Shown here: positions 13,138 through 26,655 of the stretch, in pieces
How the letters are laid out: each line of letters starts with the position of its first letter
How positions within the stretch are numbered: position 1 is the first letter of the stretch
NCBI GenBank assembly: GCA_945910005.1
Contig: OX246746.1
Span: forward strand, 39,194,579-39,258,578
Length of the DNA stretch: 64,000 nt
DNA from: Isoperla grammatica
Taxonomy: Eukaryota > Arthropoda > Insecta > Plecoptera > Perlodidae
Direction: 5' to 3'
Program-made: the position numbers and the translations under genes
The notes under the pieces: model-generated
Database searches by the model: none
What the model saw: the letters and a program-made list of their open reading frames with translations, nothing else
What the model was told of the DNA's origin: nothing

Positions 13138-13762
13138 GTGAAGGGGACTGTACGTGATAAACCCTGCGCTAAGTCAGTGACATGAAAGCAACTACATGCA
13201 ACATATGACAACAGCGCATGTTTCCTCGCTTGTGAAAAAGACTGTACTTGATAAACCCTGCGCTAAGTCAGTGACATGAGAGCAACTACATGCAACATAT
13301 GAAGACAACGCATGTTTCCTCGCTTGTGACGGTGACTGTACTTGATAAACCATGCGCTAAGTCAGTGACATGAGAGCAACTACATGCAACATATGAAGAC
13401 AACGCATGTTTCCTCGCTTGTGAAGGTGACTGTACTTGATAAACCCTGCGCTAAGTCAGTGACATGAGAGCAACTACATGCAACATATATAGACAACGCA
13501 TGTTTCCTCACTTGTGACGGTGACTGTACTTGATAAACCCTGCGCTAAGTCAGTGACATGAGAGCAACTACATGCAACATATGAAGACAACGCATGTTTC
13601 CTCGCTTGTGACGGTGACTGTACGTGATAAACCCTGCGCTAAGTCAGTGACATGAAAGCAACTACATGCAACATATAAAGACAACGCATGTTTCCTCGCT
13701 TGTGAAGGTGACTGTACGTGATAAACCCTGCGCTAGGTCAGTGACATGAAAGCAACTACATG

Positions 13763-13877
13763 CAACATATGAATGATGATGATTAATGGGGCTTAACGTC
13801 GCATGTTTCCTCGCTTTTAAAGGTGACTGTACTTGATAAACCCTGCGCTAAGTCAGTGACATGAGAGCAACTACATG
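13763..13877 (+). repeat. 115-bp monomer with 28-bp foreign segment, copy 3
   Basis: The segment is at 13773-13800. It lies 8195 bp from copy 2 within block B and is followed by the same CGCATGTGAAGG and AAAACCCGCG monomer. Confidence 0.93.
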
Positions 13878-16133
13878 CAACATATGAAGACAACGCATGT
13901 TTCCTCGCATGTGAAGGTGACTGTACTTGATAAAACCCGCGCTAAGTCAGTGACATGAGAGCAACTACATGCAACATATGAAGACAACGCATGTTTCCTC
14001 GCTTGTGAAGGTGACTGTACTTGATAAACCCTGCGCTAAGTCAGTGACATGAGAGCAACTACATGCAACATATGAAGACAACGCATGTTTCCTCGCTTGT
14101 GACGGTGACTGTACGTGATAAACCCTGCGCTAAATCAGTGACATAAGAGCAACTACATGCAACATATTAGGACAACGCATGTTTCCTCGCTTGTGACGGT
14201 GACTGTACTTGATAAACCCTGCGCTAAGTCAGTGACATGAGAGCAACTACATGCAACATATTAGGACAACGCATGTTTCCTCGCTTGTGAAGGTGAGTGT
14301 ACTTGATATGTCCTGCGCTAAGTCAGTGACATGAGAGCAACTTTATGCAACATATGAAGACAACGCATGTTTCGTCGCTTGTGACGGTGACTGTACGTGA
14401 TAAACCCTGCGCTAAGTCAGTGACATGAAAGCAACTACATGCAACATATGAAGACAACGCATGTTTCCGAGCTTGTGAAGGTGACTGTACTTGATAAACC
14501 CTGCGCTAAGTCAGTGACATCAGAGCAACTACATGCAACATATGAAGACAACGCATGTTTCCTCGCTTGTGACGGTGACTGTACGTGATAAACCCTGCGG
14601 TAAGTCAGTGACATGAGAGCAACTACATGCAACATATTAGGACAACGCATGTTTTCTCGCTTGTGACGGTGACTGTACTTGATAAACCCTGCGCTAAGTC
14701 AGTGTTATGAGAGCAACTACATGCAACATATGAAGACAACGCATGTTTCCTCGCTTGTGAAGGTGACTGTACTTGATAAACCCTGCGCTAAGTCAGTGAC
14801 ATGAAAGCCACTACATGCAAAATATGAAGACAACGCATGTTTCCTCGCTTGTGACGGTGACTGTTCTTGATAAACCCTGCGCTTAGTCAGTGACATGAGA
14901 GCAACTACATGCAACATATGAAGACAACGCATGTTTCCTCGCTTGTGACGGTGACTGTACTTGATAAACCCTGCGCTAAGTCAGTGACATGAGAGCCACT
15001 ACATGCAACATATGAAGACAACGCATGTTTCCTCGCTTGTGATTGTGAATGTACGTGATAAACCCTGCGCTAAGTCAGTGACATGAGAGCAACTACATGC
15101 AACATATGAAGACAACGCATGTTTCCTCGCTTGTGACGGTGACTTTACTTGATAAACCCTGCGCTAAGTCAGTGACATGAGAGCAACTACATGCAACCTA
15201 TGAAGACAACGCATGTTTCCTCGCTTGTGAAGGTGACTGTACGTGATAAACCCTGCGCTAAGTCAGTGACATGAAAGCAACTACATGCAACATATGACGA
15301 CAGCGCATGTTTCCTCGCTTGTGAAGATGACTGTACTTGATAAACCCTGCGCTAAGTCAGTGACATGAGAGCAACTACATGCAACATATGAAGACAACGC
15401 ATGTTTCCTCGCTTGTGACGGTGACTGTACTTGATAAACCCTGCGCTAAGTCAGTGACATGAGAGCAACTACATGCAACATATGAAGACAACGCATGTTT
15501 CCTCGCTTGTGAAGGTAACTGTACTTGATAAACCCTGCGCTAAGTCAGTGACATGAGAGCAACTACATGCAATATATATGGACAACGCATGTTTCCTCAC
15601 TTGTGACGGTGACTGTTTTTGATAAACCCTGCGCTAAGTCAGTGACATGAGAGCAACTACATGCAACATATGAAGACAACGCATGTTTCCTCGCTTGTGA
15701 CGGTGACTGTACGTGATAAACCCTGCACAAGGTTAGTGACATGAAAGCAACTACATGCAACATATAAAGACAACACATGTTTCCGAGCTTGTGAAGGTGA
15801 CTGTACTTGATAAACCCTGCGCTAAGTCAGTGACATAAGAGCAACTACATGCAACATATGAAGACAACGCATGTTTCCTTGCTTGTGACGGTGACTGTAC
15901 TTGATAAACCCTGCGCTAAGTCAGTGACATGAGAGCAACTACATGCAACATATGAAGACAACGCATGTTTCCTTGCTTGTGACGGTGACTGTTCTTGATA
16001 AACCCTGCGCTAAGTCAGTGACATGAGAGCAACTACATGCAACATATGAAGACAACGCATGTTTCTTCGCTTGTAAAGGTGACTGTACTTGATAAACTTG
16101 GCGCTAAGTCAGTGACATGAGAGCAACTACATA

Positions 16134-16697
16134 CAACATATGAGGACAACGCATGATTTCTCGCTTGTGAAGGTGACTGTATTTGATAAACCCTGCGCTA
16201 AGTCAATGACATGAAAACCACTTCATGCAACATATCAGGACAACGCATGTATCCTCGCTTGTGAAGGTGACTGTACTTGATAAACCCTGCGCTAAGTCAG
16301 TGACATGAAAACCACTTCATGCAACATATCAAGACAACGCATGTTTTCTCTATTGTGACGGTAACTGTACGTGATAAACCCTGCGCTCAGTCAGTGCCAT
16401 GAAAACCACTTCATGCAACATATCAGGACAACGCATGTTTTCTCTATTGTGACGGTAACTGTACGTGATAAACCCTGCGCTAAGTCAGTGCCATGAAAAC
16501 CACTTCATGCAACATATCAGGACAACGCATGTTTCCTCGCTTGTGACGGTGACTGTACGTGAAAAACTTGGCGCTAAGTCAGTGACATGAAAGCAATTTC
16601 ATGCAACTTATTAGGAAAAAACATGTTTCCTCGCTTGTGACGGTGACTGTACTTGATAAACCCTGCGCTAAGTCAGTGACATGAGAGCAACTTCATG
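16134..16697 (+). repeat. Cluster of divergent monomers, copy 2
   Basis: This is the block B copy of the divergent cluster, 8195 bp downstream, with the same six units in the same order. I saw no other copy in the window, so these monomers have so far spread only with this one block. Confidence 0.85.
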
Positions 16698-18013
16698 CAA
16701 CTTTTTAGGACAACGCATGTTTCCTCGCTTGTGACGGTGACTGTACTTGATAAACCCTGCGCTAAGTCAGTGACATGAGAGCAACCACATGCAACATATG
16801 AAGACAACGCATGTTTCCTCGCTTGTGACGGTGACTGTACGTGATAAACCCTGCGCTTAATCAGTGACATAAGAGCAACTACATGCAACATATTAGGACA
16901 ACGCATGTTTCCTCGCTTGTGACGGTGACTGTACTTGATAAACCCTGCGCTAAGTCAGTGACATGAGAGCAACTACATGCAACATATTAGGACAACGCAT
17001 GTTTCCTCGCTTGTGAAGGTGAGTGTACTTGATATGTCCTGCGCTAAGTCAGTGACATGAGAGCAACTTTATGCAACATATGAAGACAACGCATGTTTCG
17101 TCGCTTGTGACGGTGACTGTACGTGATAAACCCTGCGCTTAGTCAGTGACATGAAAGCAACTACATGCAACATATGAAGACAACGCATGTTTCCGTGCTT
17201 GTGAAGGTGACTGTACTTGATAAACCCTGCGCTAAGTCAGTGACATGAGAGCAACTACATGCAACATATGAAGACAACGCATGTTTCCTCGCTTGTCACG
17301 GTGACTGTACGTGATAAACCCTGCGCTAAGTCGGTGACATGAGAGCAACTACATGCAACATATTAGGACAACGCATGTTTCGTCGCTTGTGACGGTGACT
17401 GTACTTGATAAACCCTGCGCTAAGTCAGTGACATGAGAGAAACAACATGCAACATATGAAAACAACGCATGTTTCCTCGCTTGTGACGGTGACTGTACTT
17501 GATAAACCCTGCGCTAAGTCAGTGACGTGAGAGCCACTACATGCAACATATGAAGACAACGCATGTTTCCTCGCTTGTGATTGTGACTGTACGTGATAAA
17601 CCCTGCGCTAAGTCAGTGACATGAGAGCAACTACATGCAACATATGAAGACAACGAATGTTTCCTCGCTTGTTACGGTGACTGTACTTGATAAACCCTGC
17701 GCTAAGTCAGTGACATGAGAGCAACTACATGCAACATATGAAGACAACGCATGTTTCCTCGCTTGTGACGGTGACTTTACTTGATAAACCCTGCGCTAAG
17801 TCAGTGACATGAGAGCAACTACATGCAACCTATGAAGACAACGCATGTTTCCTCGCTTGTGAAGGTGACTGTACGTGATAAACCCTGCGCTAAGTCAGTG
17901 ACATGAAAGCAACTACATGCAACATATGACGACAGCGCATGTTTCCTCGCTTGTGAAGGTGACTGTACTTGATAAACCCTGCGCTAAGTCAGTGACATGA
18001 AAGCCACTACATG

Positions 18014-18104
18014 CAAAATAAGACAACGCATGTTTCCTCGCTTGTGACGGTGACTGTACTTGATAAACCCTGCGCTAAGTCAGTGACATGAGAGCAACTA
18101 CATG
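18014..18104 (+). repeat. 91-bp monomer (-3 bp, CAAAATAAG), copy 2
   Basis: It has the same deletion and flanks as the copy at 11134, in block C copy 2. Confidence 0.88.
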
Positions 18105-18180
18105 CAACATATGAAGACAACGCATGTTTCCTCGCTTGTGACGGTGACTGTACTTGATAAACCCTGCGCTAAGTCAGTGA

Positions 18181-18556
18181 CATGAGAGCCACTTCATGCA
18201 ACATATGAAGACAACGCATGTTTCCTCGCTTGTGTTTGTGACTGTACGTGATAAACCCTGCGCTAAGTCAGTGACATGAGAGCAACTACATGCAACATAT
18301 GAAGACAACGCATGTTTCCTCGCTTGTGACGGTGACTGTACTTGATAAACCCTGCGCTAAGTCAGTGACATGAGAGCCACTTCATGCAACATATGAAGAC
18401 AACGCATGTTTCCTCGCTTGTGTTTGTGACTGTACGTGATAAACCCTGCGCTAAGTCAGTGACATGAGAGCAACTACATGCAACATATGAAGACAACGAA
18501 TGTTTCCTCGCTTGTTACGGTGACTGTACTTGATAAACCCTGCGCTAAGTCAGTGA
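18181..18556 (+). repeat. Local tandem duplication of a two-monomer (188-bp) unit
   Basis: The pair of monomers with GAGAGCCACTTC plus TGTTTGTGAC occurs at about 18181 and again at about 18369, 188 bp apart. The sister region near 11297-11390 has it once. The intervening copy has a GCATG/GACGG monomer where the sister has GAATG/TTACGG. It looks like a recent in-register slippage or unequal-exchange product. Confidence 0.87.
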
Positions 18557-18856
18557 AATGAGAGCAACTACATGCAACATATAAAGACAACGCATGTTTC
18601 TTCGCTTGTGACGGTTACTATACTTGATAAACCCTGCGCTAAGTCAGTGACATGAGAGCAACTACATGCAACCTATGAAGACAACGCATGTTTCCTCGCT
18701 TGTGAAGGTGACTGTACGTGATAAACCCTGCGCTAAGTCAGTGACATGAAAGCAACTACATGCAACATATGACGACAGCGCATGTTTCCTCGCTTGTGAA
18801 GGTGACTGTACTTAAAAAACCCTGCGCCAAGTCAGTGACATGAGAGCAACTACATG

Positions 18857-20506
18857 CAACATATGAAGACAACGCGTGTTTTCTCGCTTGTGATGGTGAC
18901 TGTACTTGATAAACCCTGCGCTAAGTCAGTGACATGAGAGCAACTACATGCAACATATGAAGACAACGCATGTTTCCTCGCTTGTGAAGGTGACTGTACT
19001 TGATAAACCCTGCGCTAAGTCAGTGACATGAGAGCAACTACATGCAACATATGAAGACAACGCATGTTTCCTTGCTTGTGACGGTGACTGTACGTGATAA
19101 ACCCTGCGCTAAGTCAGTGACATGAGAGAAACTACATGCAACATATTAGGACAACGCATGTTTCCTCGCTTGTGACGGTGACTGTACTTGATAAACCCTG
19201 CGCTAAGTCAGTGACATGAGAGCAACTACATGCAACATATGAAGACAACGCATGTTTCCTCGCTTGTGACGGTGACTGTACTTGATAAACCCTGCGCTAA
19301 GTCAGTGACCTGAGAGCAACTTAATGCAGCATATGAAGACAACGCATGTTTCCTCGCTTGTGAAGGTGACTGTACTTGATAAACCCCGCGCAGAGTCAGT
19401 GACATGAGAGCAACTACATTCAACATATGAAGACAACGCATGTTTCCTCGCTTGTGAAGGTGACTGTACTTGATAAACCCTGCGCTAAGTCAGTGACATG
19501 AGAGCAACTTCATGCAACATATGAAGACAACGCATGTTTTCTCGCTTGTGACGGTGACTGTACGTGATAAACCCTGCGCTAAGTCAGTGACATGAGAGCA
19601 ACTACATGCAACATATTAGGACAACGCATGTTTCCTCGCTTGTGACGGTAACTGTACTTGATAAACCCTTTGCTAAGTCAGTGACATGAGAGCAACTACA
19701 TGCAACATATGAAGACAACGCATGTTTCCTCGCTTGTGAAGGTGACTGTACTTGTTAAACCCTGCGCTAAGTCAGTGACATGACAGCCACTACATGCAAC
19801 ATATGAAAGCAACGCATGTTTCCTCGCTTGTGACGTTGACTGTACTTGATAAACCCTGCGCTAAGTCAGTGACATGAGAGCAACTACATGCAACCTATGA
19901 AGACAACGCATGTTTCCTCGCTTGTGAAGGTGACTGTACGTGATAAACCCTGCGCTAAGTCAAAGACATGAAAGCAACTACATGCAACATGTGAAGACAG
20001 CGCATGTTTCCTCGCTTGTGAAGGTGACTGTACTTGATAAACCCTGCGCTAAGTCAGTGACATGAGAGCAACTACATGCAACATATGAAGACAACGCATG
20101 TTTCCTCGCTTGTGACGGTGACTGTACTTGATAAACCCTGCGCTTAGTCAGTGACATGAGAGCAACTACATGCAACATATGAAAACAACGCATGTTTCCT
20201 CGCTTGTGAAGGTGACTGTACTTGATAAACCCCGCGCTAAGTCAGTGACATGAGAGCAACTACATGCAACATATGAAGACAACGCATGTTTCCTCGCTTA
20301 TGAAGGTGACTGTACTTGATAAACCCTGCGCTAAGTCAGTGACATGAGAGCAACTACATGCAACATATATGGACAACGCATGTTTCCTCGCTTGTGACGG
20401 TAACTGTACTTGATAAACCCTGCGCTAAGTCAATGACATGAGAGCAACTTCATGCAACATACTAGGACAACGCATGTTTCCTCGCTTGTGAAGGTGAGTG
20501 TACTTG
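18857..20506 (+). repeat. CGCGTG-to-GATATG module, long form, copy 1 (1649-bp marker spacing)
   Basis: The module runs from a monomer with ACGCGTGTTTTCTCG to the GATATGTCC marker. The distance between the two landmarks is exactly 1649 bp here, at 24682 and at 32087. Ordered variants inside are GAGAAAC (or GAGAGCAAC), CAGAGTC, CCCTTTGC, TTGTTAAACC, ATGAAAGCAACG, CAACCTATG, GTCAAAGAC, CGCTTATGAAGG, ATATATGG with GGTAACTG, and GTCAATGAC with ACTAGG. The long form retains the CGCTTATGAAGG and ATATATGG monomers that the short form lacks. Confidence 0.88.
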
Positions 20507-21018
20507 ATATGTCCTGCGCTAAGTCAGTGACATGAGAGCAACTTTATGCAACATATGAAGACAACGCATGTTTCGTCGCTTGTGACGGTGACTGTACGTG
20601 ATAAACCCTGCGCTAAGTCAGTGACATGAAAGCAACTACATGCAGCATATGAAGACAACGCATGTATCCGAGCTTGTGAAGGTGACTGTACTTGATAAAC
20701 CCTGCGCTAAGTCAGTGACATGAGAGCAACTACATGCAACATATGAAGACAACGCATGTTTCCGAGCTTGTGAAGGTTACTGTACTTGATAAACCCTGCG
20801 CTTAGTCAGTGACATGAGAGCAACTACATGCAACATATGAAGACAACGCATGTTTCCTCGCTTGTGACGGTGACTGTTCGTGATAAACCCTGCGCTAAGT
20901 CAGTGACATGAGAGCAACTACATGCAACATATGACGAAAGCGCATGTTTCCTCGCTTGTGAAGGTGACTGTACTTGATAAACCCTGCGCTAAGTCAGTGA
21001 CGTGAAAGCAACTACATG

Positions 21019-21203
21019 CAACATGAAGACAACGCATGTTTCCTCGCTTGTGAAGGTGACTGTACTTGATAAACCCTGCGCTAAGTCAGTGACATGAGAG
21101 CAACTACATGCAACATATGAAGACAACGCATGTTTCACGCTTGTGACGGTGACTGTACTTGATAAACCCTGCGCTAAGTCAGTGACCTGAGAGCAACTTA
21201 ATG
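21019..21203 (+). repeat. Consecutive 92-bp and 93-bp monomers
   Basis: The unit at 21019-21110 lacks AT (CAACATGAAG). The next, 21111-21203, reads TTTCACGC instead of TTTCCTCGC, one base short. The two frame changes keep a minus-strand reading frame open for 109 codons (20989-21318), the longest in the window. I regard that frame as incidental. Confidence 0.87.
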
Positions 21204-22379
21204 CAGCATATGAAGACAACGCATGTTTCCTCGCCTGTGAAGGTGACTGTACTTGATAAACCCCGCGCAGAGTCAGTGACATGAGAGCAACTACATTCAA
21301 CATATGAAGACAACGCATGTTTACTCGCTTGTGAAGGTGACTGTACCCGATAAACCCTGCGCTAAGTCAGTGACATGAGAGCAACTTCATGCAACATATG
21401 AAGACAACGCATGTTTTCTCGCTTGTGACGGTGACTGTACGTGATAAACCCTGCGCTTAGTCAGTGACATGAGAGCAACTACATGCAACATATTAGGACA
21501 ACGCATGTTTCCTCGCTTGTGACGGTGACTGTACTTAATAAACCCTGCGCTAAGTCAGTGACATGAGAGCAACTACATGCAACATATGAAGACAACGCAT
21601 GTTTCCTCGCTTGTGAAGGTGACTGTACTTGATAAACCCTGCGCTAAGTCAGTGACATGACAGCCACTACATGCAAAATATGAAGACAACGCATGTTTCC
21701 TCGCTTGTGACGGTGACTGTACTTGATAAACCCTGCGCTAAGTCAGTGACATGAGAGCAACTACATGCAACATATGAAGACAACGCATGTTTCCTTGCTT
21801 GTGACGGTGACTGTACTTGATAAACCCTGCGCTAAGTCAGTGACATGAGAGCAACTACATGCAACATATGAAGACAACGCATGTTTCCGTTCTTGTGATG
21901 GTGACTGTACGTGATAAACCCTGCGCTAAGTCAGTGACATGAGAGCAACTACATGCAACCTATGAAGACAACGCATGTTTCCTCGCTTGTGAAGGTGACT
22001 GTACGTGATTAACCCTGCGCTAAGTCAGTGACATGTAAGCAACTACATGCAACATATGACGAAAGCGCATGTTTCCTCGCTTGTGAAGGTGACTGTACTT
22101 GAAACACCCTGCGCTAAGTCAGTGACATGAGAGCAACTACATGCAACATATGAAGACAACGCATGTTTCCTCGCTTGTGACGGTGACTGTACTTGATAAA
22201 CCCTGCGCTAAGTCAGTGACATGAGAGCAACTACATGCAACATATGAAGACAACGCATGTTTCCTCGCTTGTGAAGGTGACTGTACTTGATAAACCCTGC
22301 GCTAAGTCAGTGACATGACAGCAACTACATGCAACATATGAAGACAACGCATGTTTCCTCGCTTGTGACGGTGACTGTA

Positions 22380-23450
22380 CTTGATAAACCCTTCGCTAAG
22401 TCAGTGACATGAGAGCAACAACATGCAACAAATAAAGACAACGCATGTTTCCTCGCTTGTGAAGGTGACTGTACTTGATAAACCCCGCGCTAAGTCAGTG
22501 ACATGAGAGCAACTACATGCAACATATGAAGACAACGCATGTTTCCTCGCTTGTTACAGTGACTGTACTTGATAAACCCTGCGATAAGTCAGTGACATGA
22601 GAGCGACTACATGCAACATATGAAGAAAATGCCTGTTTCCTCGCTTGTGACGGTGACTGTACGTGATAAACCCTGCGCTAAGTCAGTGACATGAGAGCAA
22701 CTACATGCAACATATGAAGACAACGCATGTTTCCTCGCTTGTGAAGGTGACTGTACTTGATAAACCCTGCGCTAAGTCAGTGACATGAGCGCAACTACAA
22801 ACAACATATAAAGACAACGCATGTTTCCTCGCTTGTGACGGTGACTGTACTTGATAAACCCTGCGCTAAGTCAGTGACCTGAGAGCAACTTAATGCAGCA
22901 TATGAAGACAACGCATGTTTCCTCGCTTGTGAAGGTGACTGTACTTGATAAACCCCGCGCAGAGTCAGTGACATGAGAGCAACTACATTCAACATATGAA
23001 GACAACGCATGTTTCCTCGCTTGTGAAGGTGACTGTACTTGATAAACCCTGCGCTAAGTCAGTGACATAAGAGCAACTTCATGCAACATATGAAGACAAC
23101 GCATGTTTTCTCGCTTATGACGGTGACTGTACGTGATAAACCCTGCGCTAAGTCAGTGAAATGAGAGCAACTACATGCAACATATTAGGACAACGCATGT
23201 TTCCTCGCTTGTGACGGTAACTGTACTTGATAAACCCTTCGCTAAGTCAGTGACATGAGAGCAACTACATGCAACATATGAAGACAACGCATGTTTCCTC
23301 GCTTGTGAAGGTGACTGTACTTGATAAACCCTGCGCTAAGTCAGTGACATGACAGCCACTACATGCAACATATGAAAGCAACGCATGTTTCCTCGCTTGT
23401 GACGGTGACTGTACGTGATAAACCCTGCGCTAATTCAGTGACATGAGAGC
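22380..23450 (+). repeat. Higher-order block F, copy 1
   Basis: This block matches 27534-28604 at an offset of 5154 bp. Shared variants are ACAACATGCAACAAATAAAG, GTTACAGTGAC, TGCGATAAG, GAGCGACTAC, AAAATGCCTG, CTACAAACAAC and GCTAATTCAG. The two copies diverge after GCTAATTCAG, where copy 2 restarts its own leading monomers. Confidence 0.83.
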
Positions 23451-24681
23451 AACTACATGCAACATATGAAGACAACGCATGTTTCCTCGCATGTGAAGGT
23501 GACTGTACGTGATAAACCCTGCGCTTAATCAGTGACATAAGAGCAACTACATGCAACATATTAGGACAACGCATGTTTCCTCGCTTGTGACGGTGACTGT
23601 ACTTGATAAACCCTGCGCTAAGTCAGTGACATGAGAGCAACTACATGCAACATATTAGGACAACGCATGTTTCCTCGCTTGTGAAGGTGAGTGTACTTGA
23701 TATGTCCTGCGCTAAGTCAGTGACATGAGAGCAACTTTATGCAACATATGAAGACAACGCATGTTTCGTCGCTTGTGACGGTGACTGTACGTGATAAACC
23801 CTGCGCTAAGTCAGTGACATGAAAGCAACTACATGCAACATATGAAGACAACGCATGTTTCCGTGCTTGTGAAGGTGACTGTACTTGATAAACCCTGCGC
23901 TAAGTCAGTGACATGAGAGCAACTACATGCAACATATGAAGACAACGCATGTTTCCTCGCTTGTCACGGTGACTGTACGTGATAAACCCTGCGCTAAGTC
24001 AGTGACATGAGAGCAACTACATGCAACATATTAGGACAACGCATGTTTCGTCGCTTGTGACGATGACTGTACTTGATAAACCCTGCGCTAAGTCAGTGAC
24101 ATGAGAGCAACTACATGACACATATGAAGACAACGCATGTTTCCTCGCTTGTGACGGTGACTGTACTTGATAAACCCTGCGCTTAGTCAGTGACATGAGA
24201 GCCACTACATGCAACATATGAAGACAACGCATGTTTCCTCGCTTGTGATTGTGACTGTACGTGATAAACCCTGCGCTAAGTCAGTGACATGAGAGCAACT
24301 ACATGCAACATATGAAGAAAACGAATGTTTCCTCAATTGTTACGGTGACTGTACTTGATAAACCCTGCGCTAAGTCAGTGACATGAGAGCAACTACATGC
24401 AACATATGAAGACAACGCATGTTTCCTCGCTTGTGACGGTTACTTTACTTGATAAACCCTGCGCTAAGTCAGTGACATGAGAGCAACTACATGCAACCTA
24501 TGAAGACAACGCATGTTTCCTCGCTTGTGAAGGTGACTGTACGTGATAAACCCTGCGCTAAGTCAGTGACATGAAAGCAACTACATGCAACATATGACGA
24601 CAGCGCATGTTTCCTCGCTTGTGAAGGTGACTGTACTTAAAAAACCCTGCGCCAAGTCAGTGACATGAGAGCAACTACATG

Positions 24682-26331
24682 CAACATATGAAGACAACGC
24701 GTGTTTTCTCGCTTGTGATGGTGACTGTACTTGATAAACCCTGCGCTAAGTCAGTGACATGAGAGCAACTACATGCAACATATGAAGACAACGCATGTTT
24801 CCTCGCTTGTGAAGGTGACTGTACTTGATAAACCCTGCGCTAAGTCAGTGACATGAGAGCAACTACATGCAACATATGAAGACAACGCATGATTCCTCGC
24901 TTGTGACGGTGACTGTACGTGATAAACCCTGCGCTAAGTCAGTGACATGAGAGCAACTACATGCAACATATTAGGACAACGCATGTTTCCTCGCTTGTGA
25001 CGGTGACTGTACTTGATAAACCCTGCGCTAAGTCAGTGACATGAGAGCAACTACATGCAACATATGAAGACAACGCATGTTTCCTCGCTTGTGACGGTGA
25101 CTGTACTTGATAAACCCTGCGCTAAGTCAGTGACCTGAGAGCAACTTTATGCAGCATATGAAGACAACGCATGTTTCCTCGCTTGTGAAGGTGACTGTAC
25201 TTGATAAACCCCGCGCAGAGTCAGTGACATGAGAGCAACTACATTCAACATATGAAGACAACGCATGTTTCCTCGCTTGTGAAGGTGACTGTACTTGATA
25301 AACCCTGCGCTAAGTCAGTGACATGAGAGCAACTTCATGCAACATATGAAGACAACGCATGTTTTCTCGCTTGTGACGGTGACTGTACGTGATAAACCCT
25401 GCGCTAAGTCAGTGACATGAGAGCAACTACATGCAACATATTAGGACAACGCATGTTTCCTCGCTTGTGACGGTAACTGTACTTGATAAACCCTTTGCTA
25501 AGTCAGTGACATGAGAGCAACTACATGCAACATATGAAGACAACGCATGTTTCCTCGCTTGTGAAGGTGACTGTACTTGTTAAACCCTGCGCTAAGTCAG
25601 TGACATGACAGCCACTACATGCAACATATGAAAGCAACGCATGTTTCCTCGCTTGTGACGGTGACTGTACTTGATAAACCCTGCGCTAAGTCAGTGACAT
25701 GAGAGCAACTACATGCAACCCATGAAGACAACGCATGTTTCCTCGCTTGTGAAGGTGAATGTACGTGATAAACCCTGCGCTAAGTCAAAGACATGAAAGC
25801 AACTACATGCAACATATGAAGACAGCGCATGTTTCCTCGCTTGTGAAGGTGACTGTACTTGATAAACCCTGCGCTAAGTCAGTGACATGTGAGCAACTAC
25901 ATGCAACATATAAAGACAACGCATGTTTCCTCCCTTGTGACGGTGACTGTACTTGATAAACCCTGCGCTAAGTCAGTGACATGAGAGCAACTACACGCAA
26001 CATATGAAGACAACGCATGTTTCCTCGCTTGTGAAGGTGACTGTACTTGATAAACCCCGCGCTAAGTCAGTGACATGAGAGCAACTACATGCAACATATG
26101 AAGACAACGCATGTTTCCTCGCTTATGAAGGTGACTGTACTTGATAAACCCTGCGCTAAGTCAGTGACATGAGAGCAACTACATGCAACATATATGGACA
26201 ACGCATGTTTCCTCGCTTGTGACGGTAACTGTACTTGATAAACCCTGCGCTAAGTCAATGACATGAGAGCAACTTCATGCAACATACTAGGACAACGCAT
26301 GTTTCCTCGCTTGTGAAGGTGAGTGTACTTG
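24682..26331 (+). repeat. CGCGTG-to-GATATG module, long form, copy 2
   Basis: It has the same 1649-bp landmark spacing and variant order as the copy at 18857. Private differences include AACTTTATGCAGC for AACTTAATGCAGC near 25144, CAACCCATG for CAACCTATG at 25715 and TCCCTTGTG near 25930. The only notable plus-strand open frame in the window (25759-25956) falls here and results from such point changes. Confidence 0.88.
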
Positions 26332-26655
26332 ATATGTCCTGCGCTAAGTCAGTGACATGAGAGCAACTTTATGCAACATATGAAGACAACGCATGTTTCG
26401 TCGCTTGTGACGGTGACTGTACGTGATAAACCCTGCGCTAAGTCAGTGACATGAAAGCAACTACATGCAACATATGAAGACAACGCATGTATCCGAGCTT
26501 GTGAAGGTGACTGTACTTGATAAACCCTGCGCTAAGTCAGTGACATGAGAGTAACTACATGCAACATATGAAGACAACGCATGTTTCCGAGCTTGTGAAG
26601 GTGACTGTACTTGATAAACCCTGCGCTAAGTCAGTGACATGAGAGCAACTACATG

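Larger units (their letters stand above)
13140..17969 (+). repeat. Higher-order repeat block B, copy 2 (about 4.83 kb)
   Basis: This is the second copy of the 4.83-kb block, 8195 bp downstream of the first and near-identical by eye. It is joined at its left end to a partial copy of the 18.9-kb module (11789-13137) and at its right end to a relative of the 11.08-kb region. Both joins fall inside ordinary monomers and keep the 94-bp register, as expected for homologous unequal exchange. Confidence 0.87.
17957..20205 (+). repeat. Higher-order repeat block C, copy 2, with an internal 188-bp gain
   Basis: This is the second copy of the 11.08-13.14 kb region. It is longer by two monomers because a pair of monomers bearing GAGAGCCACTTC and TGTTTGTGAC is present twice. 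Shared block-specific changes include ACGCGTG, GAGAAAC, AACTTAATGCAGC, CCCCGCGCAGAG, CCCTTTGC, CTTGTTAAACC and CAACATGTGAAG. Confidence 0.85.

Noticed and set aside
20989..21318. Minus-strand open frame of 109 codons, the longest in the window
   Set aside because: It reads straight through consecutive satellite monomers, its length depends on two small indels, and the same peptide pattern recurs wherever the repeat permits. No domain, start context or neighbouring gene supports coding.
25759..25956. Plus-strand open frame of 65 codons
   Set aside because: It is satellite sequence in which a few point changes remove stops. It begins and ends inside monomers and is absent from sister modules.
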